Shown here: positions 1 to 10,661 of the stretch, piece after piece | Numbering within the stretch: the stretch's first letter is position 1 | Layout: each line of letters starts with the position of its first letter | From: Brachionus plicatilis | Taxonomy: Eukaryota > Rotifera > Eurotatoria > Ploima > Brachionidae | Direction of reading: 5' to 3' | Assembly (NCBI GenBank): GCA_010279815.1 | Contig: QEOQ01000104.1 | Coordinates: forward strand, 1-64,000 | Length of the DNA stretch: 64,000 nucleotides | Translations under genes and position numbers: made by a program | Notes under the pieces: model-generated | What the model saw: the letters and a program-made list of their open reading frames with translations, nothing else | Told to the model about the DNA's origin: nothing | The model's database searches: none

Positions 1-377
1 TTAAAGGTCTCGTTTTGCCCTGATTCGGATTCATATTCTAAACTTAAATTTGAAGAAAATGGTTGCTCTATTTCCATATTGATTTCGATTTGTTTATTTT
101 GCTCTTTTACTTCGTGGGTGATATTTGAAAAATCAAAAGTATTCGAACATTTTGAAAGCGGAATCAAATTTTCTTTGTCGTTTTGAATAATTGTCTTTGA
201 CGATGTGGAAAGAAAACACTCTTGAGTCGTTTTTGGAAGAACTTCGTCCGGTAATTTTGATAAAACTGTTTTTGGTTTAGTTTTGCTGCGAAATCGCTTT
301 ACTCGATCTCTTTTCATTTTAGATATGTGGACCAAGTCTTTCATCTCAGACAATTTTTTAATAAAATCACTTGACAT
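1..377 (-). CDS. N-terminal part of CACTA-like transposase, copy A (partial)
   Basis: The reading frame starts at ATG 377 and runs leftwards off the window. It is the same as the first 125 or so residues of the complete gene at 3462-6330. This part is a basic, low-complexity N-terminal region without a recognisable catalytic motif. The frame is open to the window edge. The start is the same as in copy B, within a short divergent intergenic region facing the BEN gene. Confidence 0.75.
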   Translation of the reverse strand, partial: MSSDFIKKLSEMKDLVHISKMKRDRVKRFRSKTKPKTVLSKLPDEVLPKTTQECFLSTSSKTIIQNDKENLIPLSKCSNTFDFSNITHEVKEQNKQIEINMEIEQPFSSNLSLEYESESGQNETF

Positions 378-620
378 TTTTGATAATTAGATTTAGAAGT
401 TTTACTGATTTTGAATTTTAAATATACTATATCAATACAATTAATCTTTTTTTTTTTTTAAAGTACAATTTACTGATTAAAAATATAACACATTTTTACA
501 AATTGTTTTAAAAATTAGATCTTGGTATTTTATATAAGGACATTTTTTTTTTAAATTGACTATATTAAGATACATTTTTTTAATCATTTTTATAAATATT
601 TGAATTTTATCAAAAATAAA

Positions 621-1672
621 ATGTCTCAAGAAAATGAATTATTCGTTCTTATCTACTTTGAAGTTGATAGAACCTACATGGTTATCGAAAAAAGCAAGCT
701 GAAAGATTATGATGAAGAAAATCAGACGGCCTTAGTTTATTTTCCAATAAGCAAAAAACATTATTCTGGGACTATAAAAAAAGAAGGATCTCGAAAAAAA
801 TGCGAGAAACGCTGTAATAAGTATTTGGAAAGTCAAAAAACGGATGTGTCATCAACTGAGGACGAGATTCGTAATTTTGAAAACAAAGCTGAATCGCTGA
901 AATCAAAAAGTATTTTGCAGAAAAAAAGATTATTGTTGATTAAAATAATTAAATTTTTTTAAGGTACAACAGATCTTTTTACAAAAGAAATGGAAAAACT
1001 TAATAAACTTTCACTAAAGAGGCCTTGCGATTCCGATTTGTTCACCGACGAAGAAAGCGAAAAGGCAGCCAATTGTGCAAAATGTGACGATAAATTTAAT
1101 AAAGTAAATTTTCGTCTTTTTAAAACATGAAAAAAAAATTTCTTAATTGATTTTTTTAAGCTCAACGAAGAATTGATCGAAATCAAATCAAATTTGCTAG
1201 ATCTCAAAAACATTCTTTGCGAATTTGTTCAGAACAACAATAGAACTTTGAATGATTCCGGTAAAAAAGAAGTTGTAAGTATTATATGTTTAATTGACTT
1301 TTTAAAATTATTATTAAAAGTTACTTTTTTAGATCTACAATGGCAAAAATTTGGTGGATATTAGTGCTTCGAATACAACTAAATATGTAACACAAATAAT
1401 GGACTTAATGTTTACCAAAGAGGAATTAGCCAATGGTTACATAATTGAGGGTAATTCGAGATCAAAGAGAGATGCACTTGACATTGGAAAAATTGAGTTA
1501 TTACGAGGTAAATTTAAAGAAAAATTTTAATGAGATCTTTTTTAAATTTTTATTTTGTCTAGATGCGTTTTTTACAAAATACAATATTCCGGGGAGCAAT
1601 CAAGATGAAACATATAAATGGATAAAATCAAGGGCAAAACGAAAATGTCAGGACACAAAGATGAACAATTAA
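621..1672 (+). CDS. BEN-domain accessory protein of CACTA-like element, copy A
   Basis: This is a spliced gene with exons 621-909, 964-1103, 1161-1274, 1333-1507 and 1563-1672. The introns are 54-58 bp with GT-AG ends. The joined frame is 828 nt, exactly 276 codons, so the predicted protein is 275 aa. The N-terminal part is a short acidic/basic region with a small Cys pair (CAKCDDK) encoded by exon 2. The C-terminal half matches the BEN fold, a DNA- and protein-binding domain, with the stretch MDLMFTKEELANG and then DIGKIELLR. ATG 621 is chosen over the upstream TTG because it follows an A-rich context. AATAAA at 1742-1747 is a likely poly(A) signal. Partner of the divergent transposase; a role in end binding or regulation is inference. 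Confidence 0.8.
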
Positions 1673-1829
1673 AAAAATCTTATATTTTTTTGTTCAATAT
1701 TTTTTCTAAATTAATTTTTTTTAACTTTAACTTTTTTTTTCAATAAAATTTATTAACAAATTTGTCTTTATTTACATTTTATAAATTCATGAAAATAAAA
1801 TAAACCAAATATAGTCATATAATTCTCAG

Positions 1830-2120
1830 TTCAAACTAAACAGTATCTCATCAAAATGTCAATTTATATAATGTTTTCTCAAAGAGTTCTCATTAGATCT
1901 CATCTATAAAAAATATTTAATTTAAAATCTCACTTGAATCTCATTTGGTCTCAATAAAGATTCAATGGTTTTTCAACTGAGACCTCATCAGAATCAAACG
2001 AGAAAAACGTTACAGAGAATCTCATCCTTTTCTCATTATTTCTCACTAAGATTCCCATTAGATTCTCATTTAGAATCACATTTGATCTCATTCGAGATCT
2101 AACTTAGATTTTGACAGGGG
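1830..2120 (+). repeat. Right subterminal repeat array, CACTA-like copy A
   Basis: About fifteen loose copies of TCTCATTAGA/TCTCATTTG occur in roughly 290 bp before the terminal TTGACAGGGG. The same words in reverse complement (AATGAGAT) fill the left end of copy B. Such arrays are the known binding sites of CACTA-type transposases. The function here is inferred. Confidence 0.75.
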
Positions 2121-2333
2121 CTAGCATTTTATATTTTTTACCTGTAAATTTTGTTTTGTATCTTAATTAATTGCTTAATAAAAAATAAATTATAAATAAA
2201 CACCTTTAAAAATAAAAATTTTTAACGATGTTTTTTAATCTATAATTTATTTAAATTAATGTTAAAAATTAACTTAATAATATTCTATTAAAACATAAAT
2301 AATCCTGTGATTTAAGTTTTCTTTTTAATATAG
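2121..2333. other. Intron sequence upstream of ABCC exon
   Basis: AT-rich sequence between the end of transposon copy A and the splice acceptor of the ABCC exon. It holds a pyrimidine-rich tract before TATAG and no open frame of note. Confidence 0.5.
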
Positions 2334-2923
2334 GAAACGATAAATATATTTCAGCCGTTATTCATATCAATTATTCTACAATATTTTAGTGGATCCATTG
2401 ATCTTAGTACGGCCCTGATTTTTGCTGGTTTATCATCAATATGTGTTTTAATTGATAGCATGCTCCATCATCAATATTTTATAAATTCTTATCGATATGG
2501 AATGCGCTTGAGAATAGCTTGTTCTGGTTTGATTTATCGGAAAATTCTGCGACTTAGCTTAAAAACTTTGAACTCCAAATCAGCAGGTGATATAATAAAT
2601 TTACTATCAACTGATGCTACTAGAATAGAATTTGGAATGTATTTTTTGCCATATTTATTTACTGCACCAATTCAACTTGTTATTGTAATAATAATTATAT
2701 ATCTTAGAGTTGGTGCAACTTTTTTGAGCGGACTTTTACTTTTGTCCTTGATTGTTCCGGGTAAATGGATGATTTTAAAGCAATACAATAAATTTAGATT
2801 AAAGAATTGCCAAAAAAGTGATGAACGAATAACGGTTTTGACTGAAATTTTGAACAGTATTAAAATGATTAAAATGTATTGTTGGGAAATGCCTTTTACC
2901 AAAAAAGTGACTGATTTAAGAAA
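2334..2923 (+). CDS. ABCC4/MRP4-like transporter, exon of first transmembrane domain (partial gene)
   Basis: This exon is flanked by an acceptor (TATAG|GAAAC) and a donor (GAAA|GTAAGC). It encodes 196 residues plus two bases of TMD1 of an ABCC-family exporter. Recognisable pieces are GMRLRIACSGLIYRKILRLS, a KSAGDIINLLSTDA intracellular loop and IKMIKMYCWEMPF, all typical of MRP4-type proteins that export organic anions and cyclic nucleotides. In an intact gene it would directly follow the exon ending at 9192: that exon ends in phase 0 with ...LVLIQ, this one begins ETINIFQP, and the join matches the family alignment. Yet the other exon is on the minus strand 6.3 kb away. No later exon and no nucleotide-binding domain lies in the window. 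The exon sits in an 849-bp segment bounded exactly by two transposon ends. It is probably part of a broken gene, unless the assembly is wrong. Confidence 0.8.
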
Positions 2924-2969
2924 GTAAGCTTATTTGGCAGTGTGAATTCTGGGACAAAAATAGTATATG

Positions 2970-3215
2970 CCCCTGTCAGAATCTCATTTGAGAATCTGAT
3001 GAGATCTAATGAGATAATTTTCTCATGAGATCTAATGGGAAAAAAACAAGATCTCAATGAGAAATTGATTTGTAAATATGAGAATCTCATATAAAAATTT
3101 TCAAGAGAATCAAATGAGAATCTCAGTGAGAAACTAATGAGAATTTAAATTATTTCAACTCGTAAATTAATGGGTTTAGAACTAATGAGAAAAATTGAGA
3201 ATTGAACATATTTTA
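2970..3215 (+). repeat. Left subterminal repeat array, CACTA-like copy B
   Basis: Starting with CCCCTGTCA, the array holds many copies of AATGAGAT, GAGATCTAATGAG and AATCTCAT in both orientations over about 245 bp, mirroring the array at 7783-8073. These are candidate transposase or BEN-protein binding sites. Confidence 0.75.
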
Positions 3216-3461
3216 ACAGAAACATAATTTTTTTAGAAAAATGATCATATTGGAAATTAAGTTTTTATTTAATATTAATATCTAGATGAAAAGTTTTCAT
3301 TTAAAAATATTTTTAAATATTAAAAATATCCCATAACAACTTGAGCATTTAATTTTATTTTTTTACATAAAATAATATTTTTTATTTTAAAATGTTTTAG
3401 CAACCATATTAAAATCAATTAAGTTTAATACATAAGATAATATTATAAAGATTTATTAGAT

Positions 3462-6330
3462 TCAATCGTGCTCAAAATCATAAACAAGTTTAGTCAAATA
3501 AATGAAGTTTTGATCATCTATACAAATGCATTTATACTTGATTTGTGAACAATTTATAACAACAAATTCTTTTTTAAAATTTTTAACATCGATAATATCG
3601 TAAAAATGTGAAAAGTGCTTTTCAACAAATTCATAAAATAAACCACATGATTTTGGTAAAACAGAATTAAATGGAACAAAATTTACAAATTTCTCAATAA
3701 AACAATAAACTTCATTTTCAAATTCAAAAAAAAAACAAATATCACCATAACTACTTTTTGATTCATCAATAAAATTTACTGTAAAACTATTCGTTTCGCC
3801 TTTTCTGTTATAATTTTTAGAATGATAAACTTTTCGATTTGTTAAAACTCGGTCTGATTTGACAATGTTTTCGACGAGATTTTTACCGAATTTGATTGAA
3901 AATTTTTCAAACAAATTACTGGACATCTTTTGGCTTTCAAACGGAGGTAAAAGTTGATCTTTTTCGATTTGAAAATATTTGTAATTGAAGAAATTACTAT
4001 GGCAAAAATCAAATAAATTCTTTTTTTGAAAATTTTTCTCGATTAAGTTTTGACAAAAATATTTGTTTGAAATAAGTTGATTTGTAATTTGGCCAAGAAA
4101 ACCTCGCGTTCCGTGCATAAAGTTTTTCAAATTGTACAGAGCACCCTAATAATTAGATTATTATAAAAAACAATTAGCAAAATAAATTAAATTTTTTTTA
4201 AGTACCTCAAAAACAAATTGAGAATGACACTGAAGCGGTCCATGATTTCGAACTTGATCGGTCAAATGCAACTGAGCGTGAACTGTAAAATCATAAGCAT
4301 ACTTTCCGAAATTATCGTCAAGTTGATCAACGTATTTTTCTAAGATTGTTTCAACAACACTTAGTATTTCAGTGTTTTCGATGGGTTCGTAAAGATAACG
4401 AATCGCGAAAATATACGATGACAGCATATAGAAATAGGAATTCGGTAAGATATTTATCAAAAGGGGAACCATTTGATAGAACAAAAAAATCTTGATTGCG
4501 TTCGATTTAAGTTGAAGTTTCGAGTCGACGTGTTTAATACGACGACTTGTAGTGTGAGGAACTTTTTGGCACTTGAGTAAGCGATTTATCCGTTCAAGAT
4601 TGTTACCAATATAAAAATCGTTGGATTTATCCGAAAAAAAATACTGCCTCAGCAACCATTTTCCATGTCCTTGAAGGATCAAATGCATGTAGTCTAAAGG
4701 AGCTTGAACAGGTAAATCCAAAACGTTAAGCAAAGGAGTTTCGCCTTTGATCCCAAATATTGTCTCATTGCTAATTTTTGCCAGATGAGCCATTGATCTA
4801 AACTCATTATTTGATCGTATTTTCATCTAAACAATATCCAAATTTTAATAAGACAAAATTTTTTAATTTAATTTAACTAACATCTTTAGGTGTATAAATT
4901 CTTTTATGTAAACTTTTAGACCATTCACCAGGATGATAGCAATTGATACAACCAAATTCGCCGTTAAATTGTTTAGTTTGAAGAACAGCAGCTTTTGCCG
5001 GGAGATCCATAATAATTGATTGAATTCGTAGGAAAAAGTTTTTCTCTAAAATATAAAACTAATTAAAATTAATTATTTCAAAAATTTTAATAGAATTACA
5101 TTCTTTAAAAGTATTTTTTTGGTTGAAAAACGTATAAAGTTTTACCTCTAAAACGAATGATGTTATCTTTTTTATCATAGAAATTCTCAATTGATTTCGA
5201 AATAAAAACCTCATAAACCGGTTTGTTTTTACTCAACCAAAGACCTTTTATAAAAAATTTTATTTATGGTTAATTATTTGTTTTTTTAAGTTAAATTTAA
5301 TATTACCAAAAACGACCATGTTGTTGAAATTTTCTCGAGATGTTTGATCGAGTTCAGAAATTGTACCAAGTAGAGGCCAAATCGAAAAATTTCTCGAGTT
5401 GGTAATAGGAGCACCATCGGTGTTTAAATTAATTGAAATCAAGTTTGTGTTTTTTGGTTTGGATTTTAAAGCGTTTTGATAAACTTTTCCGTGGAATATA
5501 TCATTAATAACAGTTGAATCGTTTATTAACGTTGATTTATTGCGATTCATAATCTGATTAAATAAGTAAGGTTTGTTTAACAATTGCTTTATCTGACTAA
5601 AATAATCAAAAATAATGAATGGGTCCATAAAAATCGATTTACATGCTTCACATTGTTTATTTATTGTTGTTAATTCACTCAAGTGTAAAATTTCGTTGCT
5701 AACAAATTGACATTTTGGGCATACATAATAAACAATGTTTTTTTCGATTTCATCCGGTTTAAAAATTGCTTCTAATTTTGAATGATTCTTTGGACAATTG
5801 TTGGGATTCGGCAAAATCATTTTGAACAGTTTTAGGATATCATCAACGCAGTTTGTAGATAAATTGTGTTTAACTTTAATAGAATAAACCGACATTGAAA
5901 AGTCGAATCTGTTGACACTTGATTCGTTGTAAAGAAAATCAGAATACCGGAAATTAAAGGTCTCGTTTTGCCCTGATTCGGATTCATATTCTAAACTTAA
6001 ATTTGAAGAAAATGGTTGCTCTATTTCCATATTGATTTCGATTTGTTTATTTTGCTCTTTTACTTCGTGGGTGATATTTGAAAAATCAAAAGTATTCGAA
6101 CATTTTGAAAGCGGAATCAAATTTTCTTTGTCGTTTTGAATAATTGTCTTTGACGATGTGGAAAGAAAACACTCTTGAGTCGTTTTTGGAAGAACTTCGT
6201 CCGGTAATTTTGATAAAACTGTTTTTGGTTTAGTTTTGCTGCGAAATCGCTTTACTCGATCTCTTTTCATTTTAGATATGTGGACCAAGTCTTTCATCTC
6301 AGACAATTTTTTAATAAAATCACTTGACAT
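3462..6330 (-). CDS. CACTA-like (tnp2-type) transposase, five exons, intact
   Basis: Exons on the minus strand are 6330-5307, 5244-5146, 5045-4882, 4826-4206 and 4145-3462, with short GT-AG introns of 55-63 bp. Together they give 2592 nt, an exact open frame of 863 aa. Landmarks in order: a basic N-terminus; a zinc-binding CPKC...CEAC pair near residues 205-230; the NTDGAPITNSRNFSIWPL block typical of metazoan tnp2-like transposases near 315; DLPAKAAVL...FGCINCYHPGEW near 385-415; and PLDYMHLILQGHGKWLL, the conserved acidic block, near 470. The RNase H-type catalytic residues cannot be assigned by eye alone. The product would cut and rejoin the element ends. It shares a roughly 240-bp intergenic region with the BEN gene. 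Intactness suggests current or very recent activity. Confidence 0.8.
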
Positions 6331-6573
6331 TTTTGATAATTAGATTTAGAAGTTTTACTGATTTTGAATTTTAAATATACTATATCAATACAATTAATCT
6401 TTTTTTTTTTTTAAAGTACAATTTACTGATTAAAAATATAACACATTTTTACAAATTGTTTTAAAAATTAGATCTTGGTATTTTATATAAGGACATTTTT
6501 TTTTTAAATTGACTATATTAAGATACATTTTTTTAATCATTTTTATAAATATTTGAATTTTATCAAAAATAAA
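6331..6573. promoter_or_regulatory. Divergent promoter region between transposase and BEN genes
   Basis: About 240 bp separate the two start codons. The stretch is AT-rich, with poly-T/poly-A tracts and a TATATAAGGA at about 6482-6491 that could act as a TATA box for the plus-strand BEN gene. The same region is present in copy A at 378-620. Promoter activity is inferred from the gene arrangement only. Confidence 0.45.
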
Positions 6574-7625
6574 ATGTCTCAAGAAAATGAATTATTCGTT
6601 CTTATCTACTTTGAAGTTGATAGAACCTACATGGTTATCGAAAAAAGCAAGCTGAAAGATTATGATGAAGAAAATCAGACGGCCTTAGTTTATTTTCCAA
6701 TAAGCAAAAAACATTATTCTGGGACTATAAAAAAAGAAGGATCTCGAAAAAAATGCGAGAAACGCTGTAATAAGTATTTGGAAAGTCAAAAAACGGATGT
6801 GTCATCAACTGAGGACGAGATTCGTAATTTTGAAAACAAAGCTGAATCGCTGAAATCAAAAAGTATTTTGCAGAAAAAAAGATTATTGTTGATTAAAATA
6901 ATTAAATTTTTTTAAGGTACAACAGATCTTTTTACAAAAGAAATGGAAAAACTTAATAAACTTTCACTAAAGAGGCCTTGCGATTCCGATTTGTTCACCG
7001 ACGAAGAAAGCGAAAAGGCAGCCAATTGTGCAAAATGTGACGATAAATTTAATAAAGTAAATTTTCGTCTTTTTAAAACATGAAAAAAAAATTTCTTAAT
7101 TGATTTTTTTAAGCTCAACGAAGAATTGATCGAAATCAAATCAAATTTGCTAGATCTCAAAAACATTCTTTGCGAATTTGTTCAGAACAACAATAGAACT
7201 TTGAATGATTCCGGTAAAAAAGAAGTTGTAAGTATTATATGTTTAATTGACTTTTTAAAATTATTATTAAAAGTTACTTTTTTAGATCTACAATGGCAAA
7301 AATTTGGTGGATATTAGTGCTTCGAATACAACTAAATATGTAACACAAATAATGGACTTAATGTTTACCAAAGAGGAATTAGCCAATGGTTACATAATTG
7401 AGGGTAATTCGAGATCAAAGAGAGATGCACTTGACATTGGAAAAATTGAGTTATTACGAGGTAAATTTAAAGAAAAATTTTAATGAGATCTTTTTTAAAT
7501 TTTTATTTTGTCTAGATGCGTTTTTTACAAAATACAATATTCCGGGGAGCAATCAAGATGAAACATATAAATGGATAAAATCAAGGGCAAAACGAAAATG
7601 TCAGGACACAAAGATGAACAATTAA
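6574..7625 (+). CDS. BEN-domain accessory protein of CACTA-like element, copy B
   Basis: By position this is the same gene as 621-1672, with exons at 6574-6862, 6917-7056, 7114-7227, 7286-7460 and 7516-7625 and a predicted 275-aa product. The C-terminal BEN domain (MDLMFTKEELANG...KIELLR) is a known DNA-contacting and protein-contacting fold. The gene is convergent with nothing and divergent from the transposase; poly(A) signal AATAAA lies about 70 bp downstream. A second gene conserved intact in both copies suggests that the element needs it, perhaps for binding the TCTCATTAG arrays or for silencing. This is inference. Confidence 0.8.
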
Positions 7626-7782
7626 AAAAATCTTATATTTTTTTGTTCAATATTTTTTCTAAATTAATTTTTTTTAACTTTAACTTTTTTTTTCAATAAA
7701 ATTTATTAACAAATTTGTCTTTATTTACATTTTATAAATTCATGAAAATAAAATAAACCAAATATAGTCATATAATTCTCAG

Positions 7783-8073
7783 TTCAAACTAAACAGTATC
7801 TCATCAAAATGTCAATTTATATAATGTTTTCTCAAAGAGTTCTCATTAGATCTCATCTATAAAAAATATTTAATTTAAAATCTCACTTGAATCTCATTTG
7901 GTCTCAATAAAGATTCAATGGTTTTTCAACTGAGACCTCATCAGAATCAAACGAGAAAAACGTTACAGAGAATCTCATCCTTTTCTCATTATTTCTCACT
8001 AAGATTCCCATTAGATTCTCATTTAGAATCACATTTGATCTCATTCGAGATCTAACTTAGATTTTGACAGGGG
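7783..8073 (+). repeat. Right subterminal repeat array, CACTA-like copy B
   Basis: Array of TCTCATTAGA, TCTCATTTG and related words ending in TTGACAGGGG. It is the counterpart of the array at 2970-3215 and the same as 1830-2120. Confidence 0.75.
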
Positions 8074-8274
8074 AGGTTAATTAAAAAATCTAATGATTAA
8101 TAATTTTACAGATAAATTTGAAAAATTCAAATGTTTTATTAAATTTTATTATTTTTAATTTTCGCTATCTTAATCTTGATAAGTGAACCAGAAAGTTCAA
8201 AATTTTGTTGTCTATTTAAAATTTTGTTTGCTTACATAAATAAATATTTCTGAAATTTAAAATTTCAGAAATAT

Positions 8275-8579
8275 CGGCAATGTGAAATTTTAGTACAAAA
8301 ATTACAGTACAAATAGTAAAAACTTTATAATTTTTTTTCTAATTGTGCAAAAATGGTTCTGCAAAAACTCTGCAATTTATTGCATAGTTTAATCAAGGAT
8401 TTTTTGATGGTGTGCATTTTACAGAAAATTGCAGAGTTTTTGCAGAGCTTGGAATTCTTTTGTACAAAATTTGTACAATATTATACTTTTTGCAGAACCA
8501 TTTTTGCACAATTAGAAAATAAATTATAAAGTTTTTACTATTTGTACTGTAATTTTTGAACTAAAATTTCACATTGCCG
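8275..8579. mobile_element. MITE with about 95-bp terminal inverted repeats
   Basis: The left arm begins CGGCAATGTGAAATTTTAG and the right arm ends in its reverse complement; the arms match over about 95 bp each around a short AT-rich loop. Both sides carry AAATAT (8269-8274 and 8580-8585), a likely 6-bp target duplication, though AT-richness makes this weaker. Just left, 8243-8274 is itself a near-perfect palindrome of ATATTTCTGAAATTT type. No coding capacity. It lies inside an intron of the ABCC gene. Confidence 0.75.
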
Positions 8580-8585
8580 AAATAT

Positions 8586-9191
8586 CAAAAATTTTGATAT
8601 GTTTATGATTTATATTCCTAATCTCCTAACTCGATATGATGTTGATGAATAACTTACATTTTAAATCCTTACCTAGTATTATGAATTTAACACTTAGCAT
8701 TCAAAACCATTTGCATATTTTAATAATTTTTTTGTCTGCCTAACATTTTAAATTTTTTTCATAATTTTCAAGTGATATCGACTAGATAAAGGGTTTTTAG
8801 AAAATAGAAAAAAAATATTTTCTTCCATCAAAAAAAGTGAATAATATTGGAAGATTCTGAAGAAAAACATTACGCAAGTCAAAATTTTTAGAAAATAATT
8901 TTATTTATTCTTTTCAAGTGTTAATATCAACCAAGGAACTGAGTATATGCAATTTTCGCGGATGGTTAAAAAAATGTGATCACGTAATTGTTATAAGCTC
9001 GCAACTAAGTATTTTAAGTTAGCCCAATGTAAGTAAGCATCAGTATTAGGAAAGTGTTTGAAAGTGACGAGGTATGGTACTAGCCATTAGCAAAAAAATA
9101 TTATTTTGGAACAAAATCAGAAATTAATTAAAAATATACCCGGAAGATCGATTCAATTAAAATTTAACCTGAATGTCTGAAGATTAAATAC
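8586..9191. other. Intron/intergenic sequence, nothing recognised
   Basis: AT-rich sequence downstream (in gene sense) of the ABCC exon ending at 9192. No ORF, repeat or RNA gene could be supported. Confidence 0.4.
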
Positions 9192-9542
9192 CTGAATCAA
9201 AACTAAGCATGCGTTCATTAAAGTTTTTCGTTTATACCATCTGATTAATGCTCTTGCTAAACTTGGATTAGAAGATATTTTTTGTTCGTAAATCCATTCC
9301 CTATAAGAGAAAAATAGAATTAAAAACTTTTAGAAATTTTTTAACATAGAATTTTACTTTTCAAGCTCTTGTGTTAATAAGCTTGCTTCATCTTCAGAAA
9401 CCGGACTGTATAAATCTGATAGTTGAATCTGTTTCTTTCTGCCTAAAACCAACAGCGAATCAATCCATTTAAATGTTATTTTTTTGAAAAAACCGCAATC
9501 AATTAAGGGACAGTGGTTATAAGCGAATTGCTGTTCGTTCAT
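9192..9542 (-). CDS. ABCC4/MRP4-like transporter, first two exons (partial gene)
   Basis: Exon 1 is 9542-9358 with ATG at 9542, the intron is 57 bp, and exon 2 is 9300-9192 and ends in phase 0 before GTATTT. The 98 residues encoded match the cytosolic N-terminus of ABCC4-type exporters: a short leader, FKWIDSLLVLGRKKQI (family: WLNPLFKIGHKR), LSDLYSPVSEDEA, then SLARALIRWYKRK entering the first membrane helix. The next exon expected on this strand is missing; its sequence is at 2334-2923 in the opposite orientation, with a 5.1-kb transposon in between. Upstream of the ATG no promoter motif stands out. As it stands the gene cannot make a full transporter. Confidence 0.8.
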
Positions 9543-10071
9543 CTCGAAAGATATATGACCATAAAACTTTTTCTCAGATAAATAATAAGAATTATTTTAA
9601 AATTTATCGTCTTTTTTTCACTGAAAAATTAAATGAAAAAAATTTTTGGATTTATTGTCTTAAGTCTTTTTCATCAAGGTTTATAAATTTTCCAAATATT
9701 TAAAGATAAAATAGATAAAACAATTTTGATATTTGCTTTTTATATTTTAAGTTTAAGAAATGCTATTTATAATTCAAAAATAAATAAAAATTCAATTTTT
9801 TATCTCTATTCTTAAATATCTCACTTAATAATTTTTTTTACCTTCTCATGAATCTAACTTGAAAAGGTTTCTGTAAAAATTAAATAAAAAAGAGGATAAA
9901 TAATAGAAATTCGAATTTATTTTAAAAAGAGCTCTTAAAATTATTTATTCATTTACTCTCTAAGAATGAATGAACTTTTGAAGAACTCAAACAAAAAAAC
10001 CTTTCCAAAGTTGTCAAAGAATTAAGTAAAAAAACAGTAACAAGTATACTAATGTAATGTTTACTAAAAGG
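9543..10071. other. Upstream region of ABCC gene, nothing else recognised
   Basis: AT-rich non-coding sequence between the ABCC start codon and the LTR of the neighbouring gypsy element. Presumably 5' UTR and promoter of the ABCC gene; no motif could be pinned down. Confidence 0.35.
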
Positions 10072-10458
10072 TGTGTTTTGGCCTTACGGCTTGTTTATTA
10101 TTTTCTAAATATGTTAAAATGAGAAACGGCCGTCTTTGTCAGACGGGTTTAGTTTAAAATAAAGTAGTGAGAAAAATAAGCTTAGAACCAAACATAGCGT
10201 GGTATTATAAGACGCTTTGAAAGCTAAGTCTTAATTCTAAGCCAAAGATAAATTTATAAAAAAATCAGAAAATAATTAATAAAAAAATCTAAGTTTTCTT
10301 TTTGTTAAAGCATAAAGCACACTTAAAGCTTGAATCGTATAAGTGATTCTTTATAAAATACTTAGTGATAAAACAAATAACAAAGAAATAACAAGCATAT
10401 TTTAAGCATTAAATAGTGAAGCTTAGTTGTATTATTTAGTGATGCTTGCGACATCACA
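10072..10458 (-). repeat. Probable 3' LTR of gypsy element 1
   Basis: On the minus strand it starts TGTGATGTCGCAAGC directly after the purine-rich tract and may end in ...CCAAAACACA at 10072. There is no second LTR to compare with, so the inner boundary is supported by the polypurine tract and the outer one only by the TG...CA rule. Confidence 0.5.
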
Positions 10459-10661
10459 TCTCCCCTCCTCTCTGAAGCTGCTGTTTTAAGGCAAGCCTTT
10501 GTGAAGTTCGGCTTGGCGGATTTCTAGCTCTATCTGAGGTTTCTTGTGCCGCTCTAATTTTTTTGTTGGCTGCTGCCTGTTCTGTTGTTGGACGGCCCAC
10601 TTTTGGCTTTGTGTTTTTGAGAACACTTCGGCCCACTTGAGTCCACATTTCTCCCCTCCTC

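Larger units (their letters stand above)
1..2120 (+). mobile_element. Right part of two-gene CACTA-like transposon, copy A (cut by window edge)
   Basis: By reading, bases 1-2120 are the same sequence as 5954-8073 with a constant offset of 5953 and no difference that I noticed. They hold the 5' end of the transposase gene (minus strand), the whole BEN-domain gene (plus strand), and the right end with its array of TCTCATTAG-like words, stopping at TTGACAGGGG. The match ends exactly at the terminal GGGG, where copy A continues with CTAGCATT and copy B with AGGTTAAT, so the boundary is the transposon end. The rest of copy A lies left of the window. Near-identity means either very recent transposition or an assembly duplication. 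Confidence 0.85.
2970..8073 (+). mobile_element. Complete two-gene CACTA-like DNA transposon, copy B
   Basis: The ends are CCCCTGTCAGAATCTC (left) and, read inward from the right, CCCCTGTCAAAATCTA, a short terminal inverted repeat of nine perfect bases. Total length is about 5.1 kb. Inside are a five-exon tnp2/CACTA-type transposase on the minus strand and a five-exon BEN-domain gene on the plus strand, divergently arranged; both frames are intact after splicing. Dense subterminal repeat arrays lie at both ends. No clear target duplication is seen (flanks ATG and AGG). Family assignment rests on the transposase type and end structure; the CCCCT terminus differs from the plant CACTA consensus. 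Confidence 0.8.

Noticed and set aside
2970..8073. Target-site duplication of CACTA-like copy B
   Set aside because: Flanks ATG and AGG do not match. The AG match appears only if the neighbouring segment is turned round, which is weak evidence on its own.
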